From the NCBI GenBank assembly GCA_016708105.1, contig JADJGJ010000001.1, positions 2,170,001 to 2,234,000 of the forward strand: a DNA stretch of 64,000 bases. The letters are read 5' to 3'. Shown here piece after piece: positions 8,214 through 17,401 of the stretch; position 1 is the stretch's first letter; every line of letters begins with the position of its first letter. The notes below the pieces were generated by a model. That model did not search any database, was not told the DNA's origin, and was given only the letters and a program-made list of their open reading frames with translations. The DNA comes from Crocinitomicaceae bacterium (GTDB lineage: Bacteria; Bacteroidota; Bacteroidia; Flavobacteriales_D; Crocinitomicaceae). A program made the translations under genes and the position numbers.

Positions 8214-11200
8214 ATGCAAAAACGGACAATTAATATCATCACACCGCGTAAACAGCCGCATAAAGTATGCGCTATGGGAAATGAAGCAATTGTCCGCGGT
8301 GCAGTAGAATCAGGTGTTGACGGCGTGTTCTCCTATCCCGGTACGCCATCAACTGAGATATCTGAAATATTTAATCACATCTATAATTTTCAGCACGAAG
8401 TACAAAACCAAATTGATTTTCCGGAACTCACAACTGAAAAAATTTATTTTGAATACAGCATCAATGAAAAAATAGCCCTTGAAAAAGCAATTGCATTTTC
8501 AGTGGGTAACAAAAGTGCATTGTGCGTGATGAAAAATGTAGGCATGAACGTGGCTAGTGATCCGCTCATGTCTGTAACATATCAAACCATTGGCGCTCCT
8601 TTAGTCATCATTGTATGTGATGATCCTGGATGTCACTCCAGTTCTAATGAACAGGACTCACGATATTGGGGACCTATGGCATCAGTACCGGTATTCAATC
8701 CGGCAAATCCGCATGAGGCGTATGAAATGACGCGCATGGCTTTTCAGTTATCTGCACAAATAAAATTACCGGTTATTGTACGCACAACAACCCGCGTATC
8801 ACACACCAGAGGAAATTTATTTTATCATGACTTTACTCCTGTTCATCGTGATCCAAAATTTGAACGATTGCCTGAACACATTAATATTCCGGCCCGCACC
8901 TCTGCTGCACATGCCAGGCTATTAGATAAACTTGCTTCAGAGCCTGTAAAAAATCTACTTACAACAAATTGCAAATTGCTCTTCGATAATGCACAAGCAG
9001 ATAGTGCAATTATTACCAGTGGAGTTTCAGCAGAATATCTGAAAGAACTAATTTTTGAAAATAATCTGCAAAACCAATTCAACGTATTGAATGTAGGAAT
9101 TGTTCATCCATTTGCAGAGCAAGATGTGCTCAAATTTTTGCAACGAGGATTTAAAAAAATTCTCATACTTGAAGAGCTTGATGCCTTTATTGAAACAAAA
9201 GTTCGCACACTGGTTCAGGAAAATAAATTACCTGTAGAAATTCTGGGTAAAGGATTTTCCAGATTATTACCAACCGGCGAATTTTCAATTGATATTTTGC
9301 GTGATGTTTTGCAGGATTTTTCAGAAGGAAAAGTTCAATTCAAAAAAAATATCCCGCTTGATCATGCAGCTCAAATGGTAGAAAATTTACCACCACGACC
9401 TCCGGCATTATGCGCAGGCTGCCCGCACAGAGCAACATTCTATTTACTCAAACTGGCAGTAACACGTGAGCAGGGAGAACTCATCATGTGTGGTGATATC
9501 GGATGTTTTGGTTTGGGTGCTTTACCTCCACTGAAAATGATTGATACGGTAAACCACATGGGCATGAGTATTTCCATGGCGCAAGGATTGTATGAATCAT
9601 TTCACGGCACAGAAAAAGAGAAAAAAGTTGCTGCCTTGTTGGGTGATGGTACTTTTTTTCACTCAGGATTAACTTCATTGGTGAACGCGGTTTACACAAG
9701 GGCAAATATTCTGGTGGTAATTTTTGACAATAGAACTACCGGCATGACAGGTCATCAAGATCATCCCGGCGCTTCACGTCTTTCACGTTATCATGAAATT
9801 GAAATAGAACCTTTGTTGAAAGGGATGGGAATTGAAGTAGTTGAAAACATCAATCCATTTAATATTACTGACAGTTTTGAAAAGCTGAATAGAGCCATGG
9901 CACACAAAGGTGTTTCAGTATTGATTTCAAAGGCACCTTGTATTTTCTTACCTGATTATAAAGAAAAAGTTGAGAAGAATTTGCGCATCTATATTGATCC
10001 AAATAAATGTAATACCTGCGCAAATCATGAAGACAAAAGCCTTGCCTGTTCAAGATGTTATTCCCCATTGAGTAATTTGTCACGTGCAAAAGCAAAATTC
10101 ACCGCTGAGGTTTCGATTCCCGGGTTAACACAGTCATGTCCGGCAAATATTTGCAACCATGGATTCTTCAATTCAATTCGTGAAGGACATTATAAAGATG
10201 CTGTGGAAATTGTGCGTGATAAGATGCTTTTCTCAAAAACATGCGGAGATATTTGTCATCGTCCTTGTGAATTATTTTCAGGCCAGGCCAATCCGGTACC
10301 AATCAAATATCTGAAAAAAGTAGTTTCAGGTATAGATGAAATATTTGATGATTTTTCAGCACCTATAAAAAGAGTTGAAAACGCGAAACAAAAAAACAAA
10401 AAAGTTGCCGTTGTTGGCAGTGGTCCGGCAGGTTTAAGTTCAGCTTATGACTTGGTGCAGCAAGGATACACAGTGACAATTTTTGAAAAAGAACAAAAAG
10501 CCGGAGGCATGATAAGCCATGTCATTCCAAAATTCAGAATGAATAAAGATTCGTATTTATTTGAAGCAATGCAGCTTGAAAAAATGGGAGTCAGTTTCAG
10601 ATTTGGCATGCGCATAGGAACAGATATTACGCTTGATCAGTTGAGCAAAGAATTTGATGCGGTGATTCTGGCAACGGGTTTATCTAAATCAAAATCATTG
10701 AAGAACATTCAGGATGCTATTCCTCCAAATCAGCAAGAAGATGCCATTTCATTTTTGAAAAAATACAATGAAGATCAGATCACATTTGTTGAGAATTCTA
10801 CCGTATTTATTTTAGGTGGAGGCAATAGTGCAATAGATTCAGCGCGTGCGGCAAAGCGCTGCGGTAAAAACATTCAGGTAGTTTTGGCATGTCTTGAAAC
10901 TGAAGAAAAAATGCCTGCATTTGATGAGGAAATCTTGCACGCCAAAGCAGAAGGTATCATTATTTATGCCGGCACAAAAATTCAAACACTCAACCTGAAT
11001 TCAAGTCAAAAAATCGAAATTGATTTATACGATGCTGAAACCGGTAATCAAAAAATACAGAGCGTAAATACAGATTATCTGATCACAGCTATTGGGCAAG
11101 AAGCAGATCATAATGACTTCATTAAGGTATCATTGCGTTGTGATGAAAAAGGAAGAGTCATGAAAATGACCTCAGAAGAACATCGTGACAATATATTTAT

Positions 11201-11609
11201 AGCTGGTGATGTTCAATCAGGCAATCACATGAGTTTGATTGGTGCAATTGGAAGTGGCAAGCTCGCAGCGGTTGAAGTGCGTCACCTGCTTGAAAATTAT
11301 TTATTCCCGTATGAAGGGCAGAAAGCACTGAATAATCTCAACACCTCAACTTTGAATCTGAAAAAACAGAGCATGCATTCAACAATGGATGGATTGATAG
11401 ATTTTGAAAAATATAATCTGCATCAACCATGTCAAAAATGTAATCACTGCATTGACAACTTTGGTTGTCCGGCCATGGTGAAAATAAACGGCAAGGTGCA
11501 AATAGATCAAAGCAGGTGTACGCTTTGTGGTTTATGTATTGATGTTTGTCCAAACGGAGCAATACAATGGGTTGAAGCGAGTCAGATAACCAATTCAACA
11601 ATGGCATGA
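8214..11609 (+). CDS. iorA: Indolepyruvate oxidoreductase alpha chain with inserted GltD/PadH-like flavin module
   Basis: The protein has 1131 residues; ordinary IorA has about 600-620. Residues 1-590 form the 2-oxoacid oxidoreductase core, with the TPP motif GDGTFFHSG near 477 and the GMTGHQDHPG segment. Residues ~595-720 are cysteine rich (CNTCANHEDKSLACSRC and the GltD-type cGdiChrpCE segment). Residues ~730-1020 are a GltD-like FAD/NAD(P) module, with VGSGPAGLSS near 731, GGGNSAID near 865 and AGDVQSG near 995. Residues 1073-1115 hold two [4Fe-4S] motifs (CQKCNHC..., CTLCGLCIDVCP), as at the end of normal IorA. The flavin module is thus inserted before the terminal ferredoxin domain. PadH of phenylglyoxylate:NAD oxidoreductase is a separate GltD-like subunit that reduces NAD, so direct NAD(P)H production is likely. 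The 2-oxoacid is probably an arylpyruvate. Confidence 0.9.
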   Translation: MQKRTINIITPRKQPHKVCAMGNEAIVRGAVESGVDGVFSYPGTPSTEISEIFNHIYNFQHEVQNQIDFPELTTEKIYFEYSINEKIALEKAIAFSVGNKSALCVMKNVGMNVASDPLMSVTYQTIGAPLVIIVCDDPGCHSSSNEQDSRYWGPMASVPVFNPANPHEAYEMTRMAFQLSAQIKLPVIVRTTTRVSHTRGNLFYHDFTPVHRDPKFERLPEHINIPARTSAAHARLLDKLASEPVKNLLTTNCKLLFDNAQADSAIITSGVSAEYLKELIFENNLQNQFNVLNVGIVHPFAEQDVLKFLQRGFKKILILEELDAFIETKVRTLVQENKLPVEILGKGFSRLLPTGEFSIDILRDVLQDFSEGKVQFKKNIPLDHAAQMVENLPPRPPALCAGCPHRATFYLLKLAVTREQGELIMCGDIGCFGLGALPPLKMIDTVNHMGMSISMAQGLYESFHGTEKEKKVAALLGDGTFFHSGLTSLVNAVYTRANILVVIFDNRTTGMTGHQDHPGASRLSRYHEIEIEPLLKGMGIEVVENINPFNITDSFEKLNRAMAHKGVSVLISKAPCIFLPDYKEKVEKNLRIYIDPNKCNTCANHEDKSLACSRCYSPLSNLSRAKAKFTAEVSIPGLTQSCPANICNHGFFNSIREGHYKDAVEIVRDKMLFSKTCGDICHRPCELFSGQANPVPIKYLKKVVSGIDEIFDDFSAPIKRVENAKQKNKKVAVVGSGPAGLSSAYDLVQQGYTVTIFEKEQKAGGMISHVIPKFRMNKDSYLFEAMQLEKMGVSFRFGMRIGTDITLDQLSKEFDAVILATGLSKSKSLKNIQDAIPPNQQEDAISFLKKYNEDQITFVENSTVFILGGGNSAIDSARAAKRCGKNIQVVLACLETEEKMPAFDEEILHAKAEGIIIYAGTKIQTLNLNSSQKIEIDLYDAETGNQKIQSVNTDYLITAIGQEADHNDFIKVSLRCDEKGRVMKMTSEEHRDNIFIAGDVQSGNHMSLIGAIGSGKLAAVEVRHLLENYLFPYEGQKALNNLNTSTLNLKKQSMHSTMDGLIDFEKYNLHQPCQKCNHCIDNFGCPAMVKINGKVQIDQSRCTLCGLCIDVCPNGAIQWVEASQITNSTMA

Positions 11610-12199
11610 GCAGAGAAAATAAAAAAATAATTGTTGCCGGTGTAGGTGGACAGGGTGTCGTTTTTCTCACCAACATTCTGGTTGAAGCAGCAATGATTGA
11701 TGACATACCGGTGAATGTAAGTGAAATTCACGGCTTGTCACAGCGCGGCGGCGTAGTCACTTCAGGTATCGGGCTGGGTGAACATGTCACCGGTTTTACA
11801 GGCAATGCCAACGTTGATTTGCTGATTGGACTTGAACCACTTGAAACGCAACGATGTCTTTTGTTTTTGCATAAAAACTCTGATGTAGTTTTTGGTAATT
11901 ACCGCATTGCGCCTTATTCAGTAAATGCTGAAGTGGCAGAATATCCTGATGTAACTATTCTTGTAAATTATTTGAAAGAACAATGTCGTGAAGTACTTTT
12001 TGTTGAACAGTACCCGAATGATTTGATGGCCGTTCATTACAATATTTATTTGCTAGGGCGTGCTGTGAAGATGAAAAATTTTCCATTTAGTGAAAACACC
12101 ATTGAAAAAGCAATTGAAAAAACCGTGAGCAGTTACCAGTTACCAAAATCACTGCAGGCATTCAGATTAGCAAAAGATGAAAATATAATGACAGAATAA
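11606..12199 (+). CDS. iorB: Indolepyruvate oxidoreductase beta chain
   Basis: This 197-residue gamma-type domain of 2-oxoacid:ferredoxin oxidoreductases is the normal IorB partner. It shows GVGGQGVVFLTNIL, EIHGLSQRGGVV and VDLLIGLEP, all typical of IorB. Its start overlaps the iorA stop by 4 bp (ATGA), so the two chains are almost certainly made together. With the alpha chain it decarboxylates a 2-oxoacid oxidatively to an acyl-CoA; IorAB enzymes prefer indolepyruvate, phenylpyruvate and hydroxyphenylpyruvate. The product would be an aryl-acetyl-CoA. Confidence 0.92.
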   Translation: MSRENKKIIVAGVGGQGVVFLTNILVEAAMIDDIPVNVSEIHGLSQRGGVVTSGIGLGEHVTGFTGNANVDLLIGLEPLETQRCLLFLHKNSDVVFGNYRIAPYSVNAEVAEYPDVTILVNYLKEQCREVLFVEQYPNDLMAVHYNIYLLGRAVKMKNFPFSENTIEKAIEKTVSSYQLPKSLQAFRLAKDENIMTE

Positions 12200-12214
12200 A
12201 TAAGATAACGCTGC

Positions 12215-12877
12215 ATGAAATATCTTAAGAACATAACTGTATTAATTGGTTGTTATTTGCTTACCGGAGCTGTTGCGTATGCGCAAAAAACTAACGGGGT
12301 CTATGATAACAAATCAGGGTATCTCTCTCTGGGTGTAAGAAACACACTTGGATTATTTATATCTGAAGGAAAAACTTATTTTGGAAAAAGCTCAGGCGGA
12401 AATTTTGGTTTGCGCTTTGGTGACTCTTATCATTCGCGCTGGTTCGGAGATTATATCACCACCAATTTTAATGACCTCGCCAGCCGAATGGATGTACACG
12501 GAGGTTTTTCATTCATGCCCGAATTTGCTATCAATAAGTCAGCAGAAAATCCGGTGATGTTTTATCCACTTGCCGGCTTTTGCATTGACTATACAAAAAT
12601 AATGGTGAACCCGGCAAAGGCTGTTGCAACCGGCGCAAGCTCTGATGAACGATATAGTTTTGCAACACAATTTGGATTAGGAGTTAGAATTCCACTTTCA
12701 GCCAGATTGGATTTTGCTTTTGATGCCCATTATATGTTGCACATCGGAACTGACATTGATGTGCACATTCACGGCAATGAGGTTGAACTCATTCACCATA
12801 AAGGAAGTAATCTGGAAGGTCATTTGCTTTTTGCAGCAACCCTTGAATATAAAATGTTCAAATTATGGGGCAGATAA
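12215..12877 (+). CDS. Small outer-membrane beta-barrel-type protein
   Basis: This 220-residue protein has an N-terminal signal peptide ending near VAYAQ, then alternating polar/hydrophobic stretches with aromatic residues, as in small outer-membrane barrels. I recognise no named family. It follows iorB by 15 bp and overlaps the next gene by 13 bp, so it is inside the catabolic operon. A role in substrate entry or envelope adaptation is possible but inferred only from position. Confidence 0.6.
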   Translation: MKYLKNITVLIGCYLLTGAVAYAQKTNGVYDNKSGYLSLGVRNTLGLFISEGKTYFGKSSGGNFGLRFGDSYHSRWFGDYITTNFNDLASRMDVHGGFSFMPEFAINKSAENPVMFYPLAGFCIDYTKIMVNPAKAVATGASSDERYSFATQFGLGVRIPLSARLDFAFDAHYMLHIGTDIDVHIHGNEVELIHHKGSNLEGHLLFAATLEYKMFKLWGR

Positions 12878-13458
12878 AAATTTACATATTCTCACTTTGT
12901 CTTGTCAGCTTGCAACATGCACTTGCACAAGCTGAAGGGCCAGACTTTTCACGCAAGGGATTGTTTATTTCTCAAACAACTATCTCACCCGGTTATCTTT
13001 TTGCAGAAAAATTAATGAGTGCTTATTTTCATCCATCGGTAGAATATTTTTTTGAAGATCGTGTATCCATTCGCACTGACGGATATTATTTTTTCACTAC
13101 ACAAGGAGATACAAAACCATTGCGCATGAATCACAATATTCTGCTTGGAGCATCGTATCATTTCAATAGAGAAAAATCAGATTTTTATATTGCATGGCAA
13201 CCGGGTATTTCATTCGCGAAACTAAATGATTATACAGAAGAAGATTCTCTCATTACTAACCCTCGCATGAAGATAGCTCCGGTCTTCACTATCACTACCG
13301 GATACAATTATTATTTTCTAAAATATCTGAATTTTTTTGTCTCTGTAAAATATTTACACGGTACCCATGTACCAGATTTTGGATCAGCACATCCTTTAGA
13401 TGAAATAAGATTTTCAGCCGGACTGGGTTGGAATTTACACTTTGAAAAAAAGAAATGA
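12865..13458 (+). CDS. Second small outer-membrane beta-barrel-type protein
   Basis: This 197-residue protein has a signal peptide (hydrophobic stretch to about residue 22, HALAQ) followed by an outer-membrane-beta-barrel pattern: repeated amphipathic strands rich in Tyr and Phe (for example YFFEDRVSIRTDGYYFF, YNYYFLKYLNFFVSVKY). It overlaps the preceding gene by 13 bp, and its TGA overlaps the next ATG. Length and pattern fit an 8-stranded barrel. Being placed with another barrel between the oxidoreductase and the Mo-hydroxylase genes is unusual for a cytoplasmic pathway. No specific function can be assigned. Confidence 0.6.
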   Translation: MGQIKIYIFSLCLVSLQHALAQAEGPDFSRKGLFISQTTISPGYLFAEKLMSAYFHPSVEYFFEDRVSIRTDGYYFFTTQGDTKPLRMNHNILLGASYHFNREKSDFYIAWQPGISFAKLNDYTEEDSLITNPRMKIAPVFTITTGYNYYFLKYLNFFVSVKYLHGTHVPDFGSAHPLDEIRFSAGLGWNLHFEKKK

Positions 13459-13970
13459 TTATGAAGCATACACAACACCACATTCAATTTAAACTGAATG
13501 GCAACAACACTGAATTAGCAGTACATGCATCAGACACCTTACTCACCGTTTTGCGTGATCGTTTAGAATTAAAAGGTACCAAACCCGGATGCCATGAAGG
13601 CGAATGCGGAGCCTGCACCGTGTTAATTGATGGAGCTCCGGTAAATTCATGCCTCTACCTGGCTGTGAATGCAAACGGAAAAGAAGTAACAACTATTGAA
13701 GGGCTGCAACATGCAGATGGCAAATTAGATCCCGTTCAAGAATCACTAGTGAATAACGGAGCAGTGCAATGTGGATTCTGCACCAGCGGAATGGCTATGG
13801 CAATCAAAGGTCTGGTTAATGAATATGAACACAAACATCAAGTGCCGGGCACACGCAAATTTGAAAATCCATCTCGTGATGAAATTAAAAAATGGTTAGA
13901 GGGAAATTTGTGCCGGTGCACGGGGTATGTGAAAATTATTGATGCGGCAGAAACGTTGTTTAGGGATTAG
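13455..13970 (+). CDS. Molybdenum hydroxylase [2Fe-2S] small subunit
   Basis: This 171-residue protein is the iron-sulfur subunit of a xanthine oxidase-family hydroxylase. The plant-type cluster cysteines are C46, C51, C54 and C66 (CHEGECGACTVL), and the second cluster uses C106, C109, C153 and C155 (QCGFCTSG, LCRCTGY). It passes electrons from the Mo site towards FAD. The start at 13455 overlaps the previous stop (ATGA); ATG at 13461 is an alternative. The Mo and FAD subunits lie downstream on the same strand after a repeat-bearing 200-bp spacer. In the auxin-degradation analogy such an enzyme oxidises the indole ring at C2; nicotinate-, quinoline- or aldehyde-type substrates cannot be excluded. 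Confidence 0.92.
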   Translation: MIMKHTQHHIQFKLNGNNTELAVHASDTLLTVLRDRLELKGTKPGCHEGECGACTVLIDGAPVNSCLYLAVNANGKEVTTIEGLQHADGKLDPVQESLVNNGAVQCGFCTSGMAMAIKGLVNEYEHKHQVPGTRKFENPSRDEIKKWLEGNLCRCTGYVKIIDAAETLFRD

Positions 13971-13990
13971 GTTTTAGGGGTTAGGGATTT
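13962..13990. repeat. TTAGGG-like G-rich direct repeats
   Basis: The end of the [2Fe-2S] subunit gene and the following bases contain several spaced copies of TTAGGG/TTAGG/TTAGGGG. A second patch of the same kind lies at about 30808-30845 after the DUF1987 gene. The top strand has four or more G-runs, so a weak G-quadruplex is conceivable. This is a simple dispersed repeat, not a telomere. Confidence 0.6.
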
Positions 13991-14006
13991 GATAAACGTT
14001 GTAGGT

Positions 14007-14129
14007 GCGAATTGCATTCGCCCTAACGTAAACGATGAATGAAAAAATGGCGAATTGCATTCGCCCTAACGTAAACGATGAATGAAAAAATGGCGAATTG
14101 CATTCGCCCTAAAGCAAACGATGAATGAA
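14007..14129. repeat. Three 43-bp tandem repeats, each with a palindrome
   Basis: Copies begin at 14007, 14050 and 14093, with an exact 43-bp period. Each contains the palindrome GCGAATTGCATTCGC followed by a CCTAA(C/A)G(T/C)AAACGATGAATG segment. The cluster lies between the small and large subunit genes of the Mo-hydroxylase, where the rest of the operon is tightly packed. In mRNA it would form three consecutive hairpins. It looks like a REP-type intergenic element; an effect on transcript stability or subunit ratio is possible. Confidence 0.9.
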
Positions 14130-14172
14130 AAAAATAAATTTTAAAAAAATATCCTGAATAATAAAACAGAAC

Positions 14173-16476
14173 ATGGTCATGAAGAAAAAACTTAAAGTAA
14201 TAGGAACCCCGGTGCCAAAGCAGGATGCCGGAATGCGTGTTACAGGGAAAGCGGTGTATGGGCATGACATTAAATTACCGGGCATGTTGCATGGAGCTAT
14301 TCTGAGAACACAGCATCCTTGCGCAGAATTTACGGTTGATGTGAGTGCGGCAAAAAAATTACCCGGAGTAATTTGTATTATAACGGCAGATGATGTGGAC
14401 ACCAACAACATCAGTTATAAACGTGATCACCCGATTCTGAAAAAAGGAGAAGTGAATTGTATCCGCGACGAAATAGCTGCTGTAGCCGCTGAAACAAAAG
14501 AAATTGCTGAACAGGCATTAAAACTGATCAAGGTAAAATACAAAATTAAAAAAGGAGTTTACGATCCGTTTGAGGCATTAAAAAGTTCTTCACCTCAAAT
14601 CAACCAGTTCATAACCGGAAAATTCAGCAATAAAAATATCGCAGAAATTTTTCACTATGAACACGGAGATCTTGTCAAAGAAAAAAAACGAAGCAAAGTA
14701 ATTGTCAAACGCCGTTTCACCTTGCCACGCATGACACACGCGTGCATGGGTACAAGCAATATCACAGCTGATTATGACAGAAATACAGGTAAACTATTAT
14801 TATATAGTTCTACACAAGTTCCGTTTTTATATCAGCGTGACATGGCACATGCACTGAAAATGAATCCATCAGATATTCGGATCATTCAACCAATTATTGG
14901 TGGGGGATTTGGAAGTAAATTAGATATGTATCCATTTGAACCTATTTGTGCTTTGTTATCAATGAAATGTGGGCGTCCGGTGCAAATACTTTATTCGCGT
15001 GAAGAGGAATTTATTGCCTCCCCTACCCGCCAGCCGATGATTATTGATCTGGAAGCAGGTGCTGACGAAAAAGGAAATTTTACGTTCAGAGAAATTAATA
15101 TTGTGAAAGACAATGGCGCATACACTTCATGGGGTGCAACAACGCCGTTTGTAATCATGCAAGCGTTTTCATCATTGTACAAAATACCGGCATGTAAATT
15201 TGATGCCACTGCGGTTTATACCAATAACGTGTTTGCCGGATCTTTCAGAGGATATGGAAATCCACAGGCAACTTTTGCACTTGAACGTGTGATTGATTTA
15301 ATGGCTGATGAATTAGGCATGAGCAAATCAGCCATCAGAATGTTAAACGCAAATGAAAAAGGAGAAATCACAGGACAAGGTTTGCACTTCGAAACATGCG
15401 GACATAAAGAATGTTTAGAGACGGTGATAAAAAATTCTGCCAAAACCAGCAAAGCAAATGCAGTCACAAAACCGTCGCGCTATAAAAGAGGAATTGGTTA
15501 TGCATCCATGCTTCACGTAGGTGGAGGCGCAAAGATTTATCGTTCGGATGGATGCGGCACTACACTAAAAATTGATCCGTATGGATACTGCACCATCATT
15601 ACCGGTTCGAATGAAATTGGTCAGGGTTCAGAAACCGTACTGGCCATGATGGCGAGTGAAGAATTAGGAATTGATCTCAACAAAATAAAAGTAATTAATA
15701 CTGACACCGATGTTAAGCCATGGGATGTTGGCGTGCATGCATCACGTACCAGTTTTGTTGCAGGGAATTCTCTGTTGGGTGCTATTAAAATTCTGAAAGA
15801 AAAACTGAATAAAAAAGCAGCAGAATTACTCAAAGTAAAATCTGCAGACTTCAATTATGAAAAAGGGCAAATCACAACAGTTGGTGATAAAATTGCACTT
15901 GATAAAGTAGTTCGTGAAATGCATTTTACACCGCCGAATGAATTGGCAGTAGCATCTTATTTTTATGAACCATCAAGTAAATTTCAGGACAAAGATTTCA
16001 AAGGAAATGTATCAGGCACCTACGCGTTTGCCTCGCAAGCAATTGAAGTAGAAGTTGACACATACACCGGAAATGTTCAGGTCATTGACATACACGTTGC
16101 ACAAGATGTTGGAAAAGTTTTAAATCCGCTCTTACTTGACGGACAAATTCACGGTGGTGTTTTGCAAGGTGTTGGTTATGCCATTTCAGAAGAATTAGTG
16201 ATGGAAGAAGGACGCATACTCAATCCAAATTTCCACAACTATAAAATGCTCACGGCTGCAGACATTCCTAACATTCATTTTTATCCTGTTGAAACAGATG
16301 ATAAAGAAGGGCCTTATGGGGCAAAAGGTGTAGGTGAAGCACCTCTAATACCAACAGCGGCGGCTATTGCCAATGCCGTTTGTGATGCGCTTGATGTAGA
16401 TATGGTAGAATTACCACTCAGCCCTGAGCGCGTGTTGAAAGCAATTAGTGATAAAAGAATGACCATTAAAAAATGA
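14173..16476 (+). CDS. Molybdenum hydroxylase large (molybdopterin) subunit
   Basis: This 767-residue catalytic subunit of a xanthine dehydrogenase/CO dehydrogenase-family enzyme hydroxylates a carbon using water. Visible Mo-cofactor motifs are GGGFGSK at 243-249, GSFRGYGNPQ, the SNEIGQGSE segment and the catalytic glutamate E722 in GAKGVGEAPL. The length is normal for a stand-alone Mo subunit. The start at 14173 (MVMKKK) could instead be ATG at 14179. The FAD subunit begins 4 bp after its stop. I expect a heterocyclic or aromatic acyl substrate from the operon context. No XdhC-type maturation gene is in the window. Confidence 0.92.
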   Translation: MVMKKKLKVIGTPVPKQDAGMRVTGKAVYGHDIKLPGMLHGAILRTQHPCAEFTVDVSAAKKLPGVICIITADDVDTNNISYKRDHPILKKGEVNCIRDEIAAVAAETKEIAEQALKLIKVKYKIKKGVYDPFEALKSSSPQINQFITGKFSNKNIAEIFHYEHGDLVKEKKRSKVIVKRRFTLPRMTHACMGTSNITADYDRNTGKLLLYSSTQVPFLYQRDMAHALKMNPSDIRIIQPIIGGGFGSKLDMYPFEPICALLSMKCGRPVQILYSREEEFIASPTRQPMIIDLEAGADEKGNFTFREINIVKDNGAYTSWGATTPFVIMQAFSSLYKIPACKFDATAVYTNNVFAGSFRGYGNPQATFALERVIDLMADELGMSKSAIRMLNANEKGEITGQGLHFETCGHKECLETVIKNSAKTSKANAVTKPSRYKRGIGYASMLHVGGGAKIYRSDGCGTTLKIDPYGYCTIITGSNEIGQGSETVLAMMASEELGIDLNKIKVINTDTDVKPWDVGVHASRTSFVAGNSLLGAIKILKEKLNKKAAELLKVKSADFNYEKGQITTVGDKIALDKVVREMHFTPPNELAVASYFYEPSSKFQDKDFKGNVSGTYAFASQAIEVEVDTYTGNVQVIDIHVAQDVGKVLNPLLLDGQIHGGVLQGVGYAISEELVMEEGRILNPNFHNYKMLTAADIPNIHFYPVETDDKEGPYGAKGVGEAPLIPTAAAIANAVCDALDVDMVELPLSPERVLKAISDKRMTIKK

Positions 16477-16480
16477 GGAT

Positions 16481-17377
16481 ATGAATTTTGAAATTATCAA
16501 TCCGTCCAATACAACAGAATTATTATCTGCCGTTACCAAATTATCCAAAAAGAATTATCGATTTGCAGCCGGTTGTACTGATCTTTTACTTGATTTGAAA
16601 AGAAAACCGGTAAAAGATCTTACTGTGATTAATCTTCAAACGGTGAAAGATAATCGCTTGACCGGAATTAAAAAAATGGCCAAGGTAATTCGCATAGGTG
16701 CAGGTACAACGGCTCATGCACTTGTTACAGATGAAGACATTCGTACCTGGTTTCCAACTTTACATGAGGCAGCATTGAATCTGGCATCAACACAAATCAG
16801 ACAAGTTGCAACCGTTGGTGGGAATTTATGCACTGCGTCTCCATCAGGCGATATTGCATGCGCACTGATGGCATTAAACGCAACATGCGAAATTTTAAAT
16901 ACACGTGGCAAAAGAAGATCAGTTTCTATTCGTGAATTTTTTACCGGCGTGCGCACAACGGTTTTAAAAAATAATGAACTGCTATACTCTATCACCATTC
17001 CGCTCAATGAAGCAAGTCCAAAAACGGCAGCAGGAAAAAAACTCTATTCCGGTTTTATTAAAATAGGAACAAGAAAATCCATGGAGTGCTCAGTGGTATC
17101 ACTTGCTTATCATATTCAATCAGACAATAAAGGCAGAGTTACAAAAGCAGGAATTGCAATTGGAGCAGCAGCGCCAACGATTAAATTCACTGAAACTGCT
17201 ACTGATTTTTTACAAGGAGTAAAACCCGGAGAGTTGAGTGCAATAGATCGCAAAAAATTTGCTGATTTGATTTTGGAATATGCTTCACCTATTTCTGATG
17301 TGCGCGCTACGGCATGGTATCGGAAAGAGGTTTTGTTTAATATCAGTAAAGGGTTGTTGGAGGCTATGCCCGCTTGA
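16481..17377 (+). CDS. Molybdenum hydroxylase FAD subunit
   Basis: This 298-residue protein of the CoxM/XdhB family binds FAD and passes electrons to the acceptor. The family motifs are AAGCTDLLLDLK (29-40) and the stretch at 103-124 with QIRQVATVGGN and TASPSGD. It lacks the extra ~40-residue loop that carries a [4Fe-4S] cluster in 4-hydroxybenzoyl-CoA reductase, so the complex should act as an ordinary hydroxylase rather than as that reductase. It is 4 bp downstream of the large subunit and 24 bp upstream of the last aminotransferase. Confidence 0.92.
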   Translation: MNFEIINPSNTTELLSAVTKLSKKNYRFAAGCTDLLLDLKRKPVKDLTVINLQTVKDNRLTGIKKMAKVIRIGAGTTAHALVTDEDIRTWFPTLHEAALNLASTQIRQVATVGGNLCTASPSGDIACALMALNATCEILNTRGKRRSVSIREFFTGVRTTVLKNNELLYSITIPLNEASPKTAAGKKLYSGFIKIGTRKSMECSVVSLAYHIQSDNKGRVTKAGIAIGAAAPTIKFTETATDFLQGVKPGELSAIDRKKFADLILEYASPISDVRATAWYRKEVLFNISKGLLEAMPA

Positions 17378-17401
17378 TCGTGGGATGATGCGGAATTAAA
17401 A

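Noticed and set aside
13962..13990. Telomeric repeat
   Set aside because: The TTAGGG-like motif is short, imperfect, internal and adjacent to genes; bacterial chromosome context.
14007..14129. Short CRISPR-like array of three units
   Set aside because: The complete 43-bp period is repeated with no unique spacer between units.
16481..17377. 4-Hydroxybenzoyl-CoA reductase beta subunit
   Set aside because: The cysteine-bearing loop that holds its extra [4Fe-4S] cluster is missing; the chain is of ordinary hydroxylase length.
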